A DNA stretch of 64,000 bases from Melastoma dodecandrum (GCA_029817715.1 JARUPY010000606.1:2170001-2234000); one strand, 5' to 3'. Shown: positions 12,105-24,546, counted from the first letter of the stretch. Numbers and translations are program-made. Notes: generated by a model from the letters alone, not told the origin.

Positions 12105-12760
12105 AAAGGGTGAGCATTCGGCATTTTGGTATTCCAAAATACCGATTATCGAAATACTGAATTTTAAATACCTCAAAATTTTAGATCCGGATCCCGATTA
12201 CGAATTTATAATTCGATATTTTAGTAAATTACCAAATTTTATTTCTGTAATTAGGTATTTACCAAATTATCGAATTTTTATTACCTTCATGAGAGTAACC
12301 ATCTACTACACATTTTGAACCATTAAGTTGCAAAATTTACACCAACACTTGATCATGCAGTGACGGAATTTATTTAAAAAATAAAAAATTATTTTTAAAT
12401 ATAAAATCGAAAAAAACATCAATCCAATGTGTCATTGGTATTATATTGCAAACACAAAAGTCGACGGAATAACATATAATTGTTAGGATTATTGAGTTCG
12501 ACCTATTAGTTTTTTTTTTTATTAAATGAGAGCCCAAATTCTGTTAGCCCTGTAAAAATTCGATATTCGATATATACCAAATTTTATTTTTCCAATACCG
12601 ATTCAATACCAAATACCGTTTTAACAAAAACGTACTCCCAATTCCGATCCCAAATATCGAAATACCGATCCCGAATTCCTGAAATTTTATAAATTCAGAA
12701 TTAGAATCGATATACCGAAATTTTTCATAAACCCTAATCACCACTAAAATTTTTACAACG
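12105..12760. repeat. Non-autonomous hAT-like element remnant (ATACCGAAAT-type words)
   Basis: Starts near AAGGGTGAGCATTCGG at 12,108 and is filled with palindromic words such as GGTATT, AATACCGA, TCGATATT and CCGAAAT, in one orientation at 12,125-12,290 and in the opposite one at 12,555-12,740. The GGGTGAGC start and these internal words resemble plant hAT-type miniature elements. Exact ends and an 8-bp target duplication could not be identified, so the boundaries are approximate. Confidence 0.4.
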
Positions 12761-12945
12761 TTTTTAATCTTATATTTCAAACCGTGAGATTTTATTGTTT
12801 ACCGACAGAATGGCCTGAGTTCGGAGAAGATTAGGCAGGAATTGCCACGTGAATACTAGAATCGTATCCCGGTTGACAGAAAGATGTCACCGGAAAAAAA
12901 ACCGACTAGGATCAGGCATTAATCCCCCACCTGTAGGATTCAGTG

Positions 12946-15900
12946 TCATAAGCTCGCCACAATATATGAAGAAGAAGACTCCTGCTGCTTCAAGCTGTCG
13001 GCAACATGAGCGACTACCCCAGAACCCGCATTGTGAAGCCATTCATTCTTCACCTGGCAAGTACAGTTGCCGGTCATGTGAAAGTACTTGAGAAGAGCAA
13101 ACGTAACGTTTCCCACCAGGTGATACGGGGCTTACGTGAATGTTGTTATGGGCAAAGAACGGCCACATTGCCGAATGAAAGCTAACATCTACTTTCTTCC
13201 AACCCAGCTGCTGCAAACCTTGTATCATCTCCTCTATAATGATGAGGAAACAGTTCAGCGATCTGGGTAACCTCAAAATGTCTTGCCAAAGAGCTTACTC
13301 CGAAAGAGAATTTCATGACAATTAGGTTACCTTCCACAATTTCGTGATACTCCACTGTGTTTTGAATCGTGGGTGCATTTTGAGCGGCCTCTTTGGCTTT
13401 CGCGGCCTCTTGTGAAAAATGCGCCCCGTCAGAGCGAATTGGCGGGCAGTACTCAACATCGACGACGTGCTTATAACCATCCAGAGAACGTTGAGGAGGC
13501 TGCATTAACAATTGAAGTATCTTCAAAAAAACATGTTACATATACTAACATATCGCAGGGACAACACAAGATGGCTTATGTGCATGGTGATTGAAATTGG
13601 GCGGGATACCTTAACAAGTTCTGTTTCTCTCCTTATCGATGATGTGCGCCAGCCAACCAAATCTAGGTAAAGCTAAGAATTGTAAATCACTATAAAAAAT
13701 GAAAACTAAAACACGAAAAAGCTGACCAACTGTGAATAGGATACGGTCATAAGAGACGTTGGCGTACAGGATGCGACACTTGAATCCACCCAAAGCAGAT
13801 CTGCAATAACCACAATGTCTTTAGTATTATTTAACGAAAGTATGTCGACATTAACAAGCAGAGAAAATTCTTCACTCACAAGAACTTCCCTTCTCCGCAG
13901 TCAGAGGCTATCCTAAGAAGGAGAGGTGGTTTATTTGGACTTCCATCGGTCAAAAATAACTGTGATCCAGTTCTGCCAACTAAATATGGAGCCATAGGTG
14001 CGGCAAGTTTTTCCAACAAGGAGACGCCCAGAAGGAACGGCAGCTGATGATAAGATAGTATAAACAGTTACATGACGAGGACCCGATTTTCTCTACAGTA
14101 ATGTAAAACCAATAGGGCTCGTGAAGGTTTAAGATGACCAAAATTTTAAAAAGGAAATTTTCTGAGCTTACCTGCTTTCTTCCTCGGACACCAAGATGAG
14201 GAGTTGCCAGGGTAATAAAGTTAACGGGCTCCAGTCCAGCAATCAAACCCGGTTCAATGGAGAGCTTCTCAAGAGTGCTCGACTTAGATGTGGCCGAGCT
14301 ATCTGGTTGGACAGAAGTTGAGGACTTTGGAGTATAGAGCATAGCAACAGCATATCTTGCAAACAGCCCGCCCAGAGAATGAGCAAGAAAAGATATTTTC
14401 TTCAGGCTATCAGTCTTTTGTACTACTTCTGCCACCTAGAAGGTTATCAGTATGATAGGATTTGTCACTAGTATACATCTCCCGAGGCCAGTTAGCATCA
14501 GACATTAATAAATAAATAAATCTCGGAAAGGGTATGCCAAAGAGACAAAAAAGAATAAGTAACCACAAATCATTGGAAGAATGACTCACCTCATCCGCAA
14601 GTCGTCTCCCAGCAGCATCAATTCCGTCAAAAGTTTTCATGAAAGTGTTACAGGAACTTGCTACAAGACAGAAGAATTCTTTTACTCACTATTTGTCCTC
14701 CTGTAAAGAGTAGACAAAGTAAAGACTGCTTCGGTAACTTGGTTAATTTACCAGCAAACCAGAAAGCATAAAGTCACGCGTTCTTTACATTACCAATGCT
14801 TAGAACAGATTCAGGGTCAAAAGGACGACTTATGCACTATATCTTCCATGTAGCTTAGATTTTTGTATAGCCTTGTAATTAACCACAGTTATCACCGTGA
14901 TACTTGGAAACTAAAATTGCTTAATGAGTTTAGCCTTCTATGGTAACAAAGTCATTGTCACCGTTGCGGGATTCCATTAGATTATTTCCGTAAGAAAGGA
15001 CATGCATTTTAGTACCAATAGGCATACCGTATATGAGGAAATTCCTTCCAAGTCGTCTTTTGAGTTCTGCCTCCACATATATCCAGTCACTAGTGCTGCA
15101 GTATATTCAGAATTAGTTGCTCAAATCCATTTAGGAGAGAAAGTGTCCTTGCACTTAAGCGGATATTAGCATGAGACATTATTGCTTTGGGTGCACTAAA
15201 CTTTGTCGGAACATCAAAAGAGAAGAGCAGCTTATCTATTTCATGAATTGCCTGACACATTCAACCATTTATGGAGTAAACTCACTCATGCACATTACGT
15301 CATCAGCTTTAGACTTCATAAATCCATACCTTGCCAAGATTCCATGAACAAGAACAAGGAGATGGTCAGCTTCATTTCTTGCAGTCCCAGCTCCCCGTGG
15401 CGATTCAAGGGTTCCTCGGGAGCTGGTGCTCATAGATTGAGCTTTAATAGCCGGTTGCTTCCAGAGACTATTGATGCCTGTAAAAGAGTATCACAACTTC
15501 AGCAGACAAAACCAAATATCTCCACAAGAATTCTCATAACTACAAAAAAAGCATCAGGTAGGGTAAAACAATTAAAATACGTGGGAAAACCCAAATCAGA
15601 TCCATTTCAGATCACACAAAAATGAGGAATGACATGCATCGTCACATCAATGAGGGGAAAAGCAAAGCAACTGTCTGACATAACAGAACGACAAGAAACA
15701 GATGAATTGTCATTGCTTTAATGAAATATTATCCATACCATCTTTGGTACAGAGTACAGTACAATGCTATCACCACAAAATTAGAGTAAATCTCCTCAAA
15801 CATGTCAGAAGCATTCATCTGTGGAAGTGGATTTCAGAACATACTGGAGATGGAAGGTTTTGGGTTTTCTCCTTGTATCTCCAATGAGAATTTATCAAGT

Positions 15901-16708
15901 TTTCTTGCCGAAGATTTCTATTATACACAAAAAGTTACTAATATGTCCCCATAATACCCTTCTCAGGACACCTTTGAAGCTTAACGCCATTGCCCCTGCA
16001 CAAATAAGATAACTAATCCAGATCCCATGTACTGGACAGGTTTCCAACACCAAACAACAATCCTAGCGGGTGATGCAGCCTGAGGTCTACCCAAAATCCC
16101 AACAGCCAACATGCCGATCTCGTGATCAACTTCACCGAACATAGGTAAATCCATCCGCACTCCCCAACTACAATCACATTACGAACAGCTAATTCCCGAA
16201 AGCGAGACGTTTCATGGCATTACCAATAGCCACAAACTGCCACAGTTACACCGGTTCGTCATTGTCATCGTCCTCAGCCGATCATCACTCCCTCCACAAC
16301 CCTCTGGCTTCACAAAACCATTAATCACAAACTTCAAGAAATGAATCGCGACGACACAACCCACACAAAACGCCCGAACATAACGATCCCACAAACACCA
16401 GATCGACGGCAGGGAAGAAATCAAGAAACAAGCAATCCCCCATTGCCGAAAGACCCAAAACTCTCCGAAATCAGTCAGTAAACAGAAAACCCACATAGCA
16501 AAAAATGGGGGGGAGGGTGGAAAAAAAGGAGCTCACCCGAAAATGAGGATGATGATGATGATGTAGAAGGAGGGGAAGAAGAGGAGGAAGAGGAAGGAGA
16601 AGGAGATGGGGAAGGGGAAGAGAGGAGGCCCTTAAAACTTGGGGAGGCCAATCTTGGGGAACAACCGCATCTCGCGTGAACCAAGGCAGCTGTCGTGGTC
16701 GACGCCAT
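12946..16708 (-). CDS. DUF676-type alpha/beta-hydrolase (putative serine esterase/lipase), 11 exons, 456 aa
   Basis: Putative lipid-acting serine esterase. Minus-strand exons: 16,708-16,537; 15,477-15,330; 15,095-15,028; 14,660-14,590; 14,435-14,172; 14,043-13,880; 13,800-13,745; 13,662-13,610; 13,499-13,331; 13,233-13,136; 13,053-12,946. All junctions are GT-AG and the sum is 457 codons. The N-terminus is Ser/Pro-rich (about 60 residues), possibly an organelle-targeting region. The hydrolase core starts at HLLVLVHGILA (oxyanion strand). The nucleophile elbow is FLAHSLGGLFARYAV (Ser in A-H-S-L-G-G). TLATPHLG follows, then LYANVSYDHLVGWRTSSIRR across exons 7-8 and GWKKVDVSF near the end. The first intron (15,478-16,536) is the longest. 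The last exon was chosen because CAC|GTAAGC joined to GTGAAGAAT continues the family pattern, whereas reading through does not. The substrate is unknown. Confidence 0.88.
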
Positions 16709-18285
16709 TTCTCGTTGTTTTCTTTAAAACGCTCTTGTAATAAATAGCATTAGTAATTTTTTATAATTTTTCTAAATAACGAAATCCTTATGAAAAAAAA
16801 AAATCCAGAGCTTTATCACTTCCCCGCAGAGTAGCAGATCAATATCAACGCCACTTTTTCACAAATCTCGAGATGTTGTGGGCAGAAGCAACACGACATC
16901 CTACCGCCATTCCAGTTTGTCCGGACAAATCTTCTTCGTTGGTAGCCATTTGTAATAAAATGCTTATTGATGAGGATGAATATCTTGAAGCATTACGTTG
17001 GGCTAACCTGAAACCCTTAATATTATGATATATGATCATCGTCACTTTCGATCTTCCCCGGCCATTGGTAAAGATGACCTGAAAACAGGCTGCTGCGGAT
17101 CATAATATCCCTATTCACTCACTCCTAGCGCGCCTGTAATAGTTGTAGGATGAAATCGTCGGGGTCTTGACATTTGGTTCCATATTCCCTTCGGCAGCTC
17201 GATAGTCCAATTCTGAAACCAGAATCATTTTTCTTCAATCAAACAGAACAAGGGCTAGTGGAAAAAAACATCACATCAAATCAAATCAACAAATTTCATT
17301 CATCCAAATCCTCGAGCACTAACTACATACAGCAACCAATCAAAATTCATCATCAGGATAATTGAATTCTCCAGAGGTATCGAGTTCGAATCCCATCTCC
17401 CGCACTGGAAATTTAATACTTAAAGAAAAGAATTCTTCAACCTCCACAAACTGAAACCTCCCTGAAAACCTTTCGGCCCCTGCAGCAACAATCCCGACAT
17501 CAATTCAATTGTACAGTCTGAGCCCCCTTCCCCCCACGCCCAGCAGCAAACGGCATTAAGTTCGATTGGCCCGACACATGCTCGATCAAATTCCGGAGAG
17601 AACCCGTTCTTACCTTTTAATGATCCCCTCCAAGGTTAACTCAGTCGTAAGATAGCGGAGGCCTCGCAGGTTGTTGGCTGTAAGAATTGGCGGCGGAGGC
17701 AAATTTCCTGAGGAAACCTAATTAAACGATCAAGAGGCGGGTCGGGTCAGGTCAGGTCGAGCGGTGCCAGGTTATGCTAATCGCATAAATATGATATGTG
17801 GAATGATTAAAGTGGAATTTCAGTTCATGGCAAAAATATTAAGCCCGTCCAAATTTCCCCAACCATTTCTCTCCCACAAGCACAATAACGCCAAGGCTGA
17901 TTTTCTTGAATCCGCGTTTTTAGGGTTTTGCTCTGCCCCACTCTTGCTCCGTCATTGAACGTCGGAGGGACCTAGCATTGTGATCAAATCCTGGCTGAAG
18001 TGAGCGTTTCCTCGTGATCGTCCACAACCTGTTTGTGAAAATGCCCCTGTAAGTTTGTTTGTTGATTTCCTCTATGCCTTTCTTCTAAAGGTTTTGTCTT
18101 GTATTGCATTTGTAGGTTTTTTCTGGGTGTTATTTGCCTGTATGTGCTTTCGTGATTATTCTGATAAAAGCAGTTTCATTTTTTAAGCGGTAATTTCTGA
18201 GATATTGTGTACTGCGTATACAGATTAATAAAAGTCGTGCTCGGATAGCGTAGGATTGGAATATTCCCTTCCCTAATGAACTGAA
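16709..18285. promoter_or_regulatory. Shared upstream region of two divergent genes
   Basis: Lies between the start codons of the esterase (-) and the PORR protein (+), so it must hold both promoters and leaders. At 18,039-18,060 the sequence AAAATGCCCCTGTAAGTTTG looks like the end of a leader exon with a GTAAGT donor, followed by a likely acceptor (TATACAG) near 18,222. This would give the PORR gene a 5' leader intron. No other coding region is recognisable. Confidence 0.4.
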
Positions 18286-19527
18286 ATGCTGGTGTCGCTG
18301 GTCGGAATTGGTCACATGGTCATTAGGCCTCATTCCATGTTGGCTCGTTGTCCGTACCATCATAGACTCAATCCTCTGGGGTCCTATATAAACGCTCTTC
18401 TATGTCTCGGAACCAAATCTATTTCAAGCCTCAAAGTTGTGTGGCGAAAAGACCCAAAACTAGATGAAGCCATCGAAAATGACAAGCGTTACAAGGTATG
18501 CGCCCGTGTTGTGAAGGAAGTCCTCAACGAACCTGGTCAAGTAATCCCTCTCCGCTATCTTGAGAAGAGACGGCAAAGGTTGCGAATAAATTGGACCATC
18601 AAGACATTCCTGGACAGGAATCCAGGTATCTTTGATGTTTACTATGATAGGATTAAGCCAAAAACGCAAGCCGTCAAGTTTCTACGTGCGAGCGATAGGC
18701 TTAGAGAGTTTCTCGAGGAGGAGAAGAGGATATATGCGGAGAATGAGGCGCTGCTTGTAGCTAAGCTATGCAAGTTATTGTTGATGTCGAAGCACAAGGT
18801 TATTAGTGCAGACAAACTTGTTCATGTCAAAAGGGAGTTTGGATTCCCCACTGATTTTATGGTGAGCTTGGTGCCTAGATATCCACAGTATTTAAGGCTT
18901 GCTGGGTCTCCTGGCGAAGGGAAATCATTTTTAGAGCTGGTCGATTGGGAGCCTGAGTTTGCTAAATCAGTTATCGAGAAGAGGGCCGAAGAGGAATCAA
19001 GGCTTACTGGTATACGGATGCGCCCTAATTTTGTTGTTAAGCTTCCGCGGGGCTTTTTCCTGAAGAAGGAGATGAGGGAATGGACCAGGGATTGGATAGA
19101 CCTAGAATACATATCGCCATATGCAGATGCATCACATCTGGATCAGGCCTCCCCTGAAATGGAGAAGAGAATGGTTGGAGTATTGCATGAGCTACTCTCT
19201 CTCTCATTATTCAAGAGGATCCCCGTACCGATACTGGGGAAGTTCACTGAGGATTACAGGTTCTCGAACACTTTCTCGAGTGTTTTCACCAGGCATTCTG
19301 GGATCTTTTACATGTCGCTGAAGGGAGGCATAGAGACGGCGATGCTGAGGGAAGCTTATAACGACGGTCAGCTGATCGACAGGGACCCTTTGCTCGAGAT
19401 TAAGGATAAGTTTGTCGAGATTCTGGAGAAAGGGTGGCGAGAGAGGGCTGAACGAGACAGGTCCAATACGGCAAAGGTCGAGGAAGAGATGATGATGCAG
19501 GCACTGGCAACTGCCGAAGCGGATTAA
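18286..19527 (+). CDS. PORR-domain organelle RNA-binding protein (WTF family), single exon, 413 aa
   Basis: Plant organelle RNA recognition (PORR) proteins bind organelle transcripts and typically support group II intron splicing in mitochondria or chloroplasts. The frame is uninterrupted. The first ~45 residues are poor in acidic residues and rich in R, H, L and S, fitting an organelle transit peptide. The PORR domain begins at VVWRKDPKLDEAIENDKRYK (about residue 50) and runs through LNEPGQVIPLRYLEKRRQRL, the FLDRNPGIFDVYYDRI block, KLLLMSKHKVISADKLVHVK, REFGFP and the LVPRYPQYLRL block. The C-terminal half contains LDQASPEMEKRMVGVLHELL, KRIPVPILGKF and FTRHSGIFYMSLKG, all typical of the family. 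A downstream ATG (residue 11 or 18) is also possible as start. Gene lengths and lack of coding introns are normal for the family. I cannot assign the exact WTF member. Confidence 0.9.
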   Translation: MLVSLVGIGHMVIRPHSMLARCPYHHRLNPLGSYINALLCLGTKSISSLKVVWRKDPKLDEAIENDKRYKVCARVVKEVLNEPGQVIPLRYLEKRRQRLRINWTIKTFLDRNPGIFDVYYDRIKPKTQAVKFLRASDRLREFLEEEKRIYAENEALLVAKLCKLLLMSKHKVISADKLVHVKREFGFPTDFMVSLVPRYPQYLRLAGSPGEGKSFLELVDWEPEFAKSVIEKRAEEESRLTGIRMRPNFVVKLPRGFFLKKEMREWTRDWIDLEYISPYADASHLDQASPEMEKRMVGVLHELLSLSLFKRIPVPILGKFTEDYRFSNTFSSVFTRHSGIFYMSLKGGIETAMLREAYNDGQLIDRDPLLEIKDKFVEILEKGWRERAERDRSNTAKVEEEMMMQALATAEAD

Positions 19528-20677
19528 CAATTCCGGAAGAAACTGGCCTCATACTCCTGCCAAGTCAGTATGCCCCAACTTTCATTATGGTAAAACAAAT
19601 TCTACTTTTGATGGTGATGAACTCTTCATTGGAATCTTCATATTTCCAATTAAATTAAAAATTCTGATTGTAAACAAGAAGTTTTGTGGCTTAAACAAAT
19701 CAAGGCGGAAAGTCATCTGACTAGGAACTCAACTTGGCCACCATATCTTGCAAGTTGTGGCATATAGTATATTCTAAGTCCCTTTTCTAGCTTAGTTTAG
19801 TGCATGTAAGCTTCCGATTAATCTATGGCTGCATCTAGAATCTGTCTAAACGCGAAACCGCTTGAGGCTGGGATGACATAAGTGCTTACGTTTTTCCACC
19901 CCAAGGATTTGTCCCTTGACCCCTATTAACAGGGCATATGATCAATCTAACCCTTGAGAAATATTTAAACCTTGTTTTGTGGCCCCTTTCTTCCTTTGAT
20001 GGCTAGTTGACTTAATTTAATAGTCTAATTGCAATTTTGTCTGGATCTCTGGATCTCTGGGTGAGAGTATGACAATGCTTGACCCCTTGTATTCCTTAAA
20101 AGGGCAACATAATACATGATTAGTGCTTTGATAATGACATGAACCTACTTGCAGCTATTTGCTTTAAATAACATTAGGCCGACTTCCCAAAGTCTTCACG
20201 AAATTGCATCGTTCACAATATATATGTCAATCACACATTTGGGTTGATCACGGCGTCGGCTGTCTCTGTTCAAAATCATCAGTTCCTCAACCATCTTCTG
20301 GAGTCCAATTCAACCCTTTTCGTATATTCATCTGTGATTCCTTACTGTTGTCCAGAAAAGCACACAACGGTAGCAGAAAAAACCTTTAGAATCCAATATC
20401 AAACGAAGCTGGATCTCTTCCAATTCCAAACTATCAAGACTCAACCCATCAGAGCTAGCCCTGTTTTCCTCCCCCAACAATGACAGATCGTGAAGCCTTC
20501 TTGGTTGTCAGCACGGAAAAACCAGTCAACATTCCGGACTTCCCACCTCAGTTCCTGCCTTACCGATTCCCCCCCACCGCTCGCCCACCCGGATGCCCCT
20601 TCCTGTAGATCTAACCTAGTGTCCCAGTTTCAGATCTTTGACTAGCTCCCTGATCCTTATTTTTTTCTTCAACGGCT
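19528..20677. other. Intergenic region between PORR and bHLH genes
   Basis: Contains the 3' untranslated region of the PORR gene and the upstream region of the bHLH gene. Open frames at 20,204-20,483 show no family resemblance. No RNA gene or mobile element is apparent. Confidence 0.45.
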
Positions 20678-21663
20678 ATGCAAGTTCGCGAGGCGAGTCT
20701 TTCTATTGGGTTCGAATACTTTGTTCCATGTGATGAGGTCTTGGGGGAATCCTTGTTGTTGGACGGCGAGAAGGTGGTGCTGGAAGGTGGCGGTCGCGGA
20801 GGGAAGAAGGGTGCTGCGGTGGCAGCGGATAAGGCTGCAGTGGCTATGAAGAGTCACAGCGAGGCGGAGAGGAGGAGGAGGGAGAGGATCAATTCCCACC
20901 TCAACACGCTCCGTGGTCTGGTCCCGTCCAATGAAAAGGTAAATACTCGCCCCAGCTCTTTGTCCTGTGTAAGATTATGCTAGATTTGACTGCTATTCTG
21001 GATTGTTGATGTTTAGAAGTAGGCTTAAAGAGTTGGCTTTACATTCCTAAACGGTCCAACCTTGGCCTTAGATCAATTGATTGAAGGTGTCTGTTCAATC
21101 GCTGTTCATTAAGTATGTCTTCTTGATTTTGTAATGGATGGTGATTGATGGCTTCATCCTTGTTTTTTTTTTTCCTATGGCAGATGGATAAGGCCGCACT
21201 TCTTGCCGAAGTTGTCAGCCAAGTTGTCCAACTGAGGAAGAGCGCAACACAAGCCGCCAGTGGCCTCCTGGTCCCGTTGGACTCCGACGAAGTAAAGGTG
21301 GAACAATACAGCAACCAGGCCACAGATGGCGTCATATTATTCAAAGCATCATTCTGCTGCGAGTTTAGGCCTGATTTGCTCTCCTCCGTTAGAAGGGCCC
21401 TCGAGGCCCTCCCCCTGACGATTGTAAGAGTAGAGGTCTCGACACTCGAGACCCGGCTGAAGAACGTGATAATCTTCCGATCCCTTTCCCAGGAATCCGC
21501 AACTCGCCATTGTCCTCTCGGCAGTTGCGTTCATGAAGCTCTCAAGTCTCTCCTCGACAAGAACACCGCCGACTTGACCGATTTCTCGCCAAGAGCAACT
21601 ATGATCCGACCCGGAAAGAGACGCCGCGTGTCTTCCAACGAACACCCGATTGCGACTGCTTGA
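20678..21663 (+). CDS. BHLH51: bHLH transcription factor, bHLH51-like (two exons, 246 aa)
   Basis: DNA-binding basic helix-loop-helix regulator of the plant bHLH30/32/51/106 group, expected to bind E-box (probably G-box) DNA as a dimer. Exons 20,678-20,938 and 21,184-21,663. The junction GAAAAG|GTAAAT ... TATGGCAG|ATGGATAAG falls in the loop, in phase. The basic region reads SHSEAERRRRERINSHL with the His-Glu-Arg triad for E-box recognition, then helix 1/loop LRGLVPSNEK and helix 2 MDKAALLAEVVSQVVQLRK. The C-terminal part VILFKASFCCEFRPDLLSSV ... VEVSTLETRLKNVIIF has the ACT-like fold pattern of this subgroup, and FKASFCCE is the best match I recall to Arabidopsis bHLH51. The symbol is by resemblance. 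The second exon's own ATG at 21,184 is internal, not the start. Confidence 0.88.
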
Positions 21664-22722
21664 GCTAAGGCCTTCCTCCGGGCCATGGACAGACTGGGGA
21701 CGAACCTGCTTGCTGCTACTATTTTGCCATAGCAGCTTACGAATTCGAGGACAGAAGATCAAATAATTTGTGGTGTCTGTTATTTACTAAAAACTTTGGT
21801 TGTGGTTGTGGTGTATTGGAGGCATTATTATCGGCTTTAGTAATTTTTACTTTCAGCTTTTAAAAAAGATTTCGTGACTCCACAAATCCCTTGAAATCTT
21901 AAGATCACTTTTAAAAATTCATCCTAATTAAAACATCAAATTAAAGTGCAGATCTTTCTTTTTTAAAAGAGAGAAAAATAAGGGAGAGAATGATTTGCTG
22001 GGTCGACAAGATCTTTCCGTTTCTTTAAACAATTGATTTTTTTTAATTTGCTTGACCAAATTGTTCTAACAGAATCAATGTATTTTAACTAAAGTCAAGA
22101 GAATCTCCTTCCTCTCTCTTTTATAATCCCCTGCAAAAACCCTTCTGGCGACCCTTCTGGACATTGATCGCGTGAAAAGGTTCGAACTTTCGTGATTTAC
22201 CGTGTTGCTGGTTTTCTGCCAATTCCTCTTGAACTTTACTCTTTTCTGGGATTTTGTTGATGGATCTGCATTTGCATGGCCAGTTGCGAAGAGATAGAGA
22301 GAGAAAGAGAGAGAGAGAGAGAGAGTAGGGAATTAGTAGTTTATTTTAGTTATAATCGCGTTGTGGATCGGTGATTATCTTTCCTGTTTGTTTGATTTTC
22401 GACGTGTTGGAACTGATTGTCACTTGGTGCATTCTGGGTTTTGATCTCCTTGTTTCCATTGATGTTTGGAATACTGCGTTGTGTCTTCAGTTATGACAGT
22501 CCAGTACAATTCACTCGTGATTTAGTCGTGGGAGCATTTAGTCGCGATTTATGTTTTGAAGTGTATGTGACGATAGTTTAAAGCCAAACGACTGCGTGAA
22601 TCCCCTGCGATTGATGAAGTTTGTTTACGTGTTCAAATTGTCAGTGTTGCAGCATGTAGTGATTTCATTGAATCCTTGGACATCTTTTCCAATAAACTAG
22701 AGTCATCAAGTTTTTCCTTGAT
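21664..22722. promoter_or_regulatory. bHLH 3' side and 5' leader/promoter of the next gene, with GA microsatellite
   Basis: No coding region recognised. A GA-rich microsatellite occupies 22,291-22,325. CTTTTATAATCCCC near 22,118 could be a TATA-type element placing the transcription start of the downstream gene around 22,150, which would give a long leader, probably with an intron (a GTGAAAAGGTTCG donor-like site near 22,173). These promoter calls are inference. Confidence 0.35.
22291..22325. repeat. GA/CT microsatellite
   Basis: Nearly pure GA dinucleotides (with GATAGA and AAAGAG interruptions) just upstream of the ATI3-like coding region, probably inside its transcribed leader. Confidence 0.9.
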
Positions 22723-24258
22723 ATGGAGCGCACGGATGCTGAAGAGTGGTTACATGGCGTCGTGGGGAAGGTTGGCGAAATGTGGTCAGGGGTTTGCGGT
22801 ACCCTACGCCAGGTGGTAAGCTTATGTGATTGGCATTATCGTGTGGTAGGGCTACGAGGAGTGTATGCAAAAGGATGATCCTTTTGTTTGTTTTTGTTCA
22901 TCGATGGGGTCTTCATTACAGGAGACAGTCCATTACGTCGAAAGACGAGTTCAGACAATTGGAACCGATGTGAAAAGCTTTTGCTCCGAGTTCATCCAAG
23001 AAGTCTTCTCTTCTACTCCAGCAGAAACAGAGGCCAAACCAATTGATGTTATTCCTCTAGCTCAAATTCCCGAAGCAGTGCAATGTACCAAGTTGACGGA
23101 AGGACTTTCGAACGAGATCCCCTTGGTGAAGATTCCTGGAAATGTAATTGTGGAGTGCCTCTCAGCAAAAGAGGAAGTGAGCGTCAGTGTTGATGAGCCA
23201 GATGTGATTGTTCCTCCATCCTTCAATTCCTCAAGCTGCCAAAATCCTTTGACTGAAGACCAAGGTGAAATTGATTTGATTTTGACTGGCTGCCAACCCA
23301 AGGCCTCAACCGTTGGTTTGGAACATATGAAGATCTTGAACTCTTTCTCAGACAGAGATTATGAGAGCAAGGAATTCACAGACACCTTGAATCATTTTGC
23401 TCCTGGAAATTGTGATAGATTTGAAGGATTTCCGATTGATGACTTCCCTTATCCTGTTTCCCCTGCTTCTATCTTGGAGAGAGATTGCGAGAACGAGAAA
23501 CCTCATGCTTGTGTCTGTGGAGCCGGCTGCTCCACAGATTGTGAGAACAAGGAACCTCCCGACAATATAAATAGTGGTGACTTGGGAGCCGGTCGCTCCA
23601 TTCATAAAGCATTGCAAATAAGCAACATCCCTGATGCAGCTTTCTCTAGGGAACTTGCTGATGCTTGTTGTACGTACTTCACTACATAAACATTGTATCG
23701 TCCACTCCTTTCTTGTGAATTCATAGTTCTTCTAACAGTTCTAATTATTGCCTCAGTTTCTTCAGCTGGGGATTGGGAATCGACTGATTGTGATTATATT
23801 GGGGCTGGAAATTCTGAGAAAGTCGAGGAATGTGCTCTATTACAGGGGAGGGATGAAACAATGCTCGGCGAGAGCTGTATCATGATACATACAGGCAATC
23901 CTTGTCCCGACGAGCATCGGTTGGCGAAGCATAGAGAAGATGTGGTATAATACCTGATCTCCCTTTCTATCCTTTTTATTTCTGTGTCATGATTTCATTC
24001 GTACAGAACCCTCGGGCATCGATTTTCTTTACTCTATATGGCAATCTTTCGTAGAAAAAAATCTTGAGGAGATTCCATATGAGGATGGCCAATATCGTTG
24101 ACAGAGACATGACACGGGAACAAATTGCTGATGAGAGCTGCAGCGACGCTTGCTCAACTCAGCGGTGGGAGGTGCTTCCTTTAGTACAAGATACAGGCAC
24201 ACACACTCAGCAAACATGTGAGTTTGAACTTCTCAAAAAGGACTGGGAGATTATATGA
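22723..24258 (+). CDS. ATI3-like protein with C-terminal ATG8-interacting motif (four exons, 407 aa)
   Basis: Probable member of a dicot protein family that includes Arabidopsis ATI3-type ATG8-interacting proteins (autophagy adaptors). Exons 22,723-22,815; 22,922-23,669; 23,766-23,944; 24,055-24,258, with GT-AG borders and 407 codons plus stop. The N-terminus MERTDAEEWLHGVVGKVGEM followed by VHYVERRVQTIGTDVKSFCS forms an amphipathic helical region. The long second exon is acidic, Ser/Thr/Pro-rich and likely disordered. The last exon begins KKILRRFHMRMANI and ends FELLKKDWEII at the stop codon. D-W-E-I-I fits an AIM/LIR core (aromatic-x-x-aliphatic after an acidic residue), placed at the extreme C-terminus as the family's E-W-E-L-L ending is. 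A second W-x-x-L (RWEVLPL) lies about 32 residues earlier. The family name is from memory and pattern, not a search. Confidence 0.65.
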
Positions 24259-24546
24259 GAAAGATGGGCAATCAAACAAGATTTTCGTTCTTCTACTTCT
24301 TCCTTTTCCTCGTACATCTGGGAATAAGTTCTGATTACTGTTGAGTCTGCATCGAGAGATTCTTGAATTAAATTTGTTCTTCTGACATTGGACCAATTCG
24401 ATTAGGTTGCCAATTAATACTCATTTCTAGGAAAAGAATACAAAAATCAATGTAGGCATCTTTTTCTTCTTCCCTATACAAGAAAGGCAGAGCATATGGG
24501 TTGGAGCAGCACATTTCTCCTGAAGCAGAGATTGCTTGCAGATTGA

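Noticed and set aside
17382..17394. GAGTTCGAATCCC, a box-B-like tRNA/SINE motif
   Set aside because: No acceptor stem, D-arm or box A at the right distance, so not a tRNA gene. A SINE fragment is possible but unsupported.
21349..21762. Minus-strand ORF of 137 residues over the bHLH second exon
   Set aside because: Antisense shadow of the bHLH C-terminal coding region with no family.
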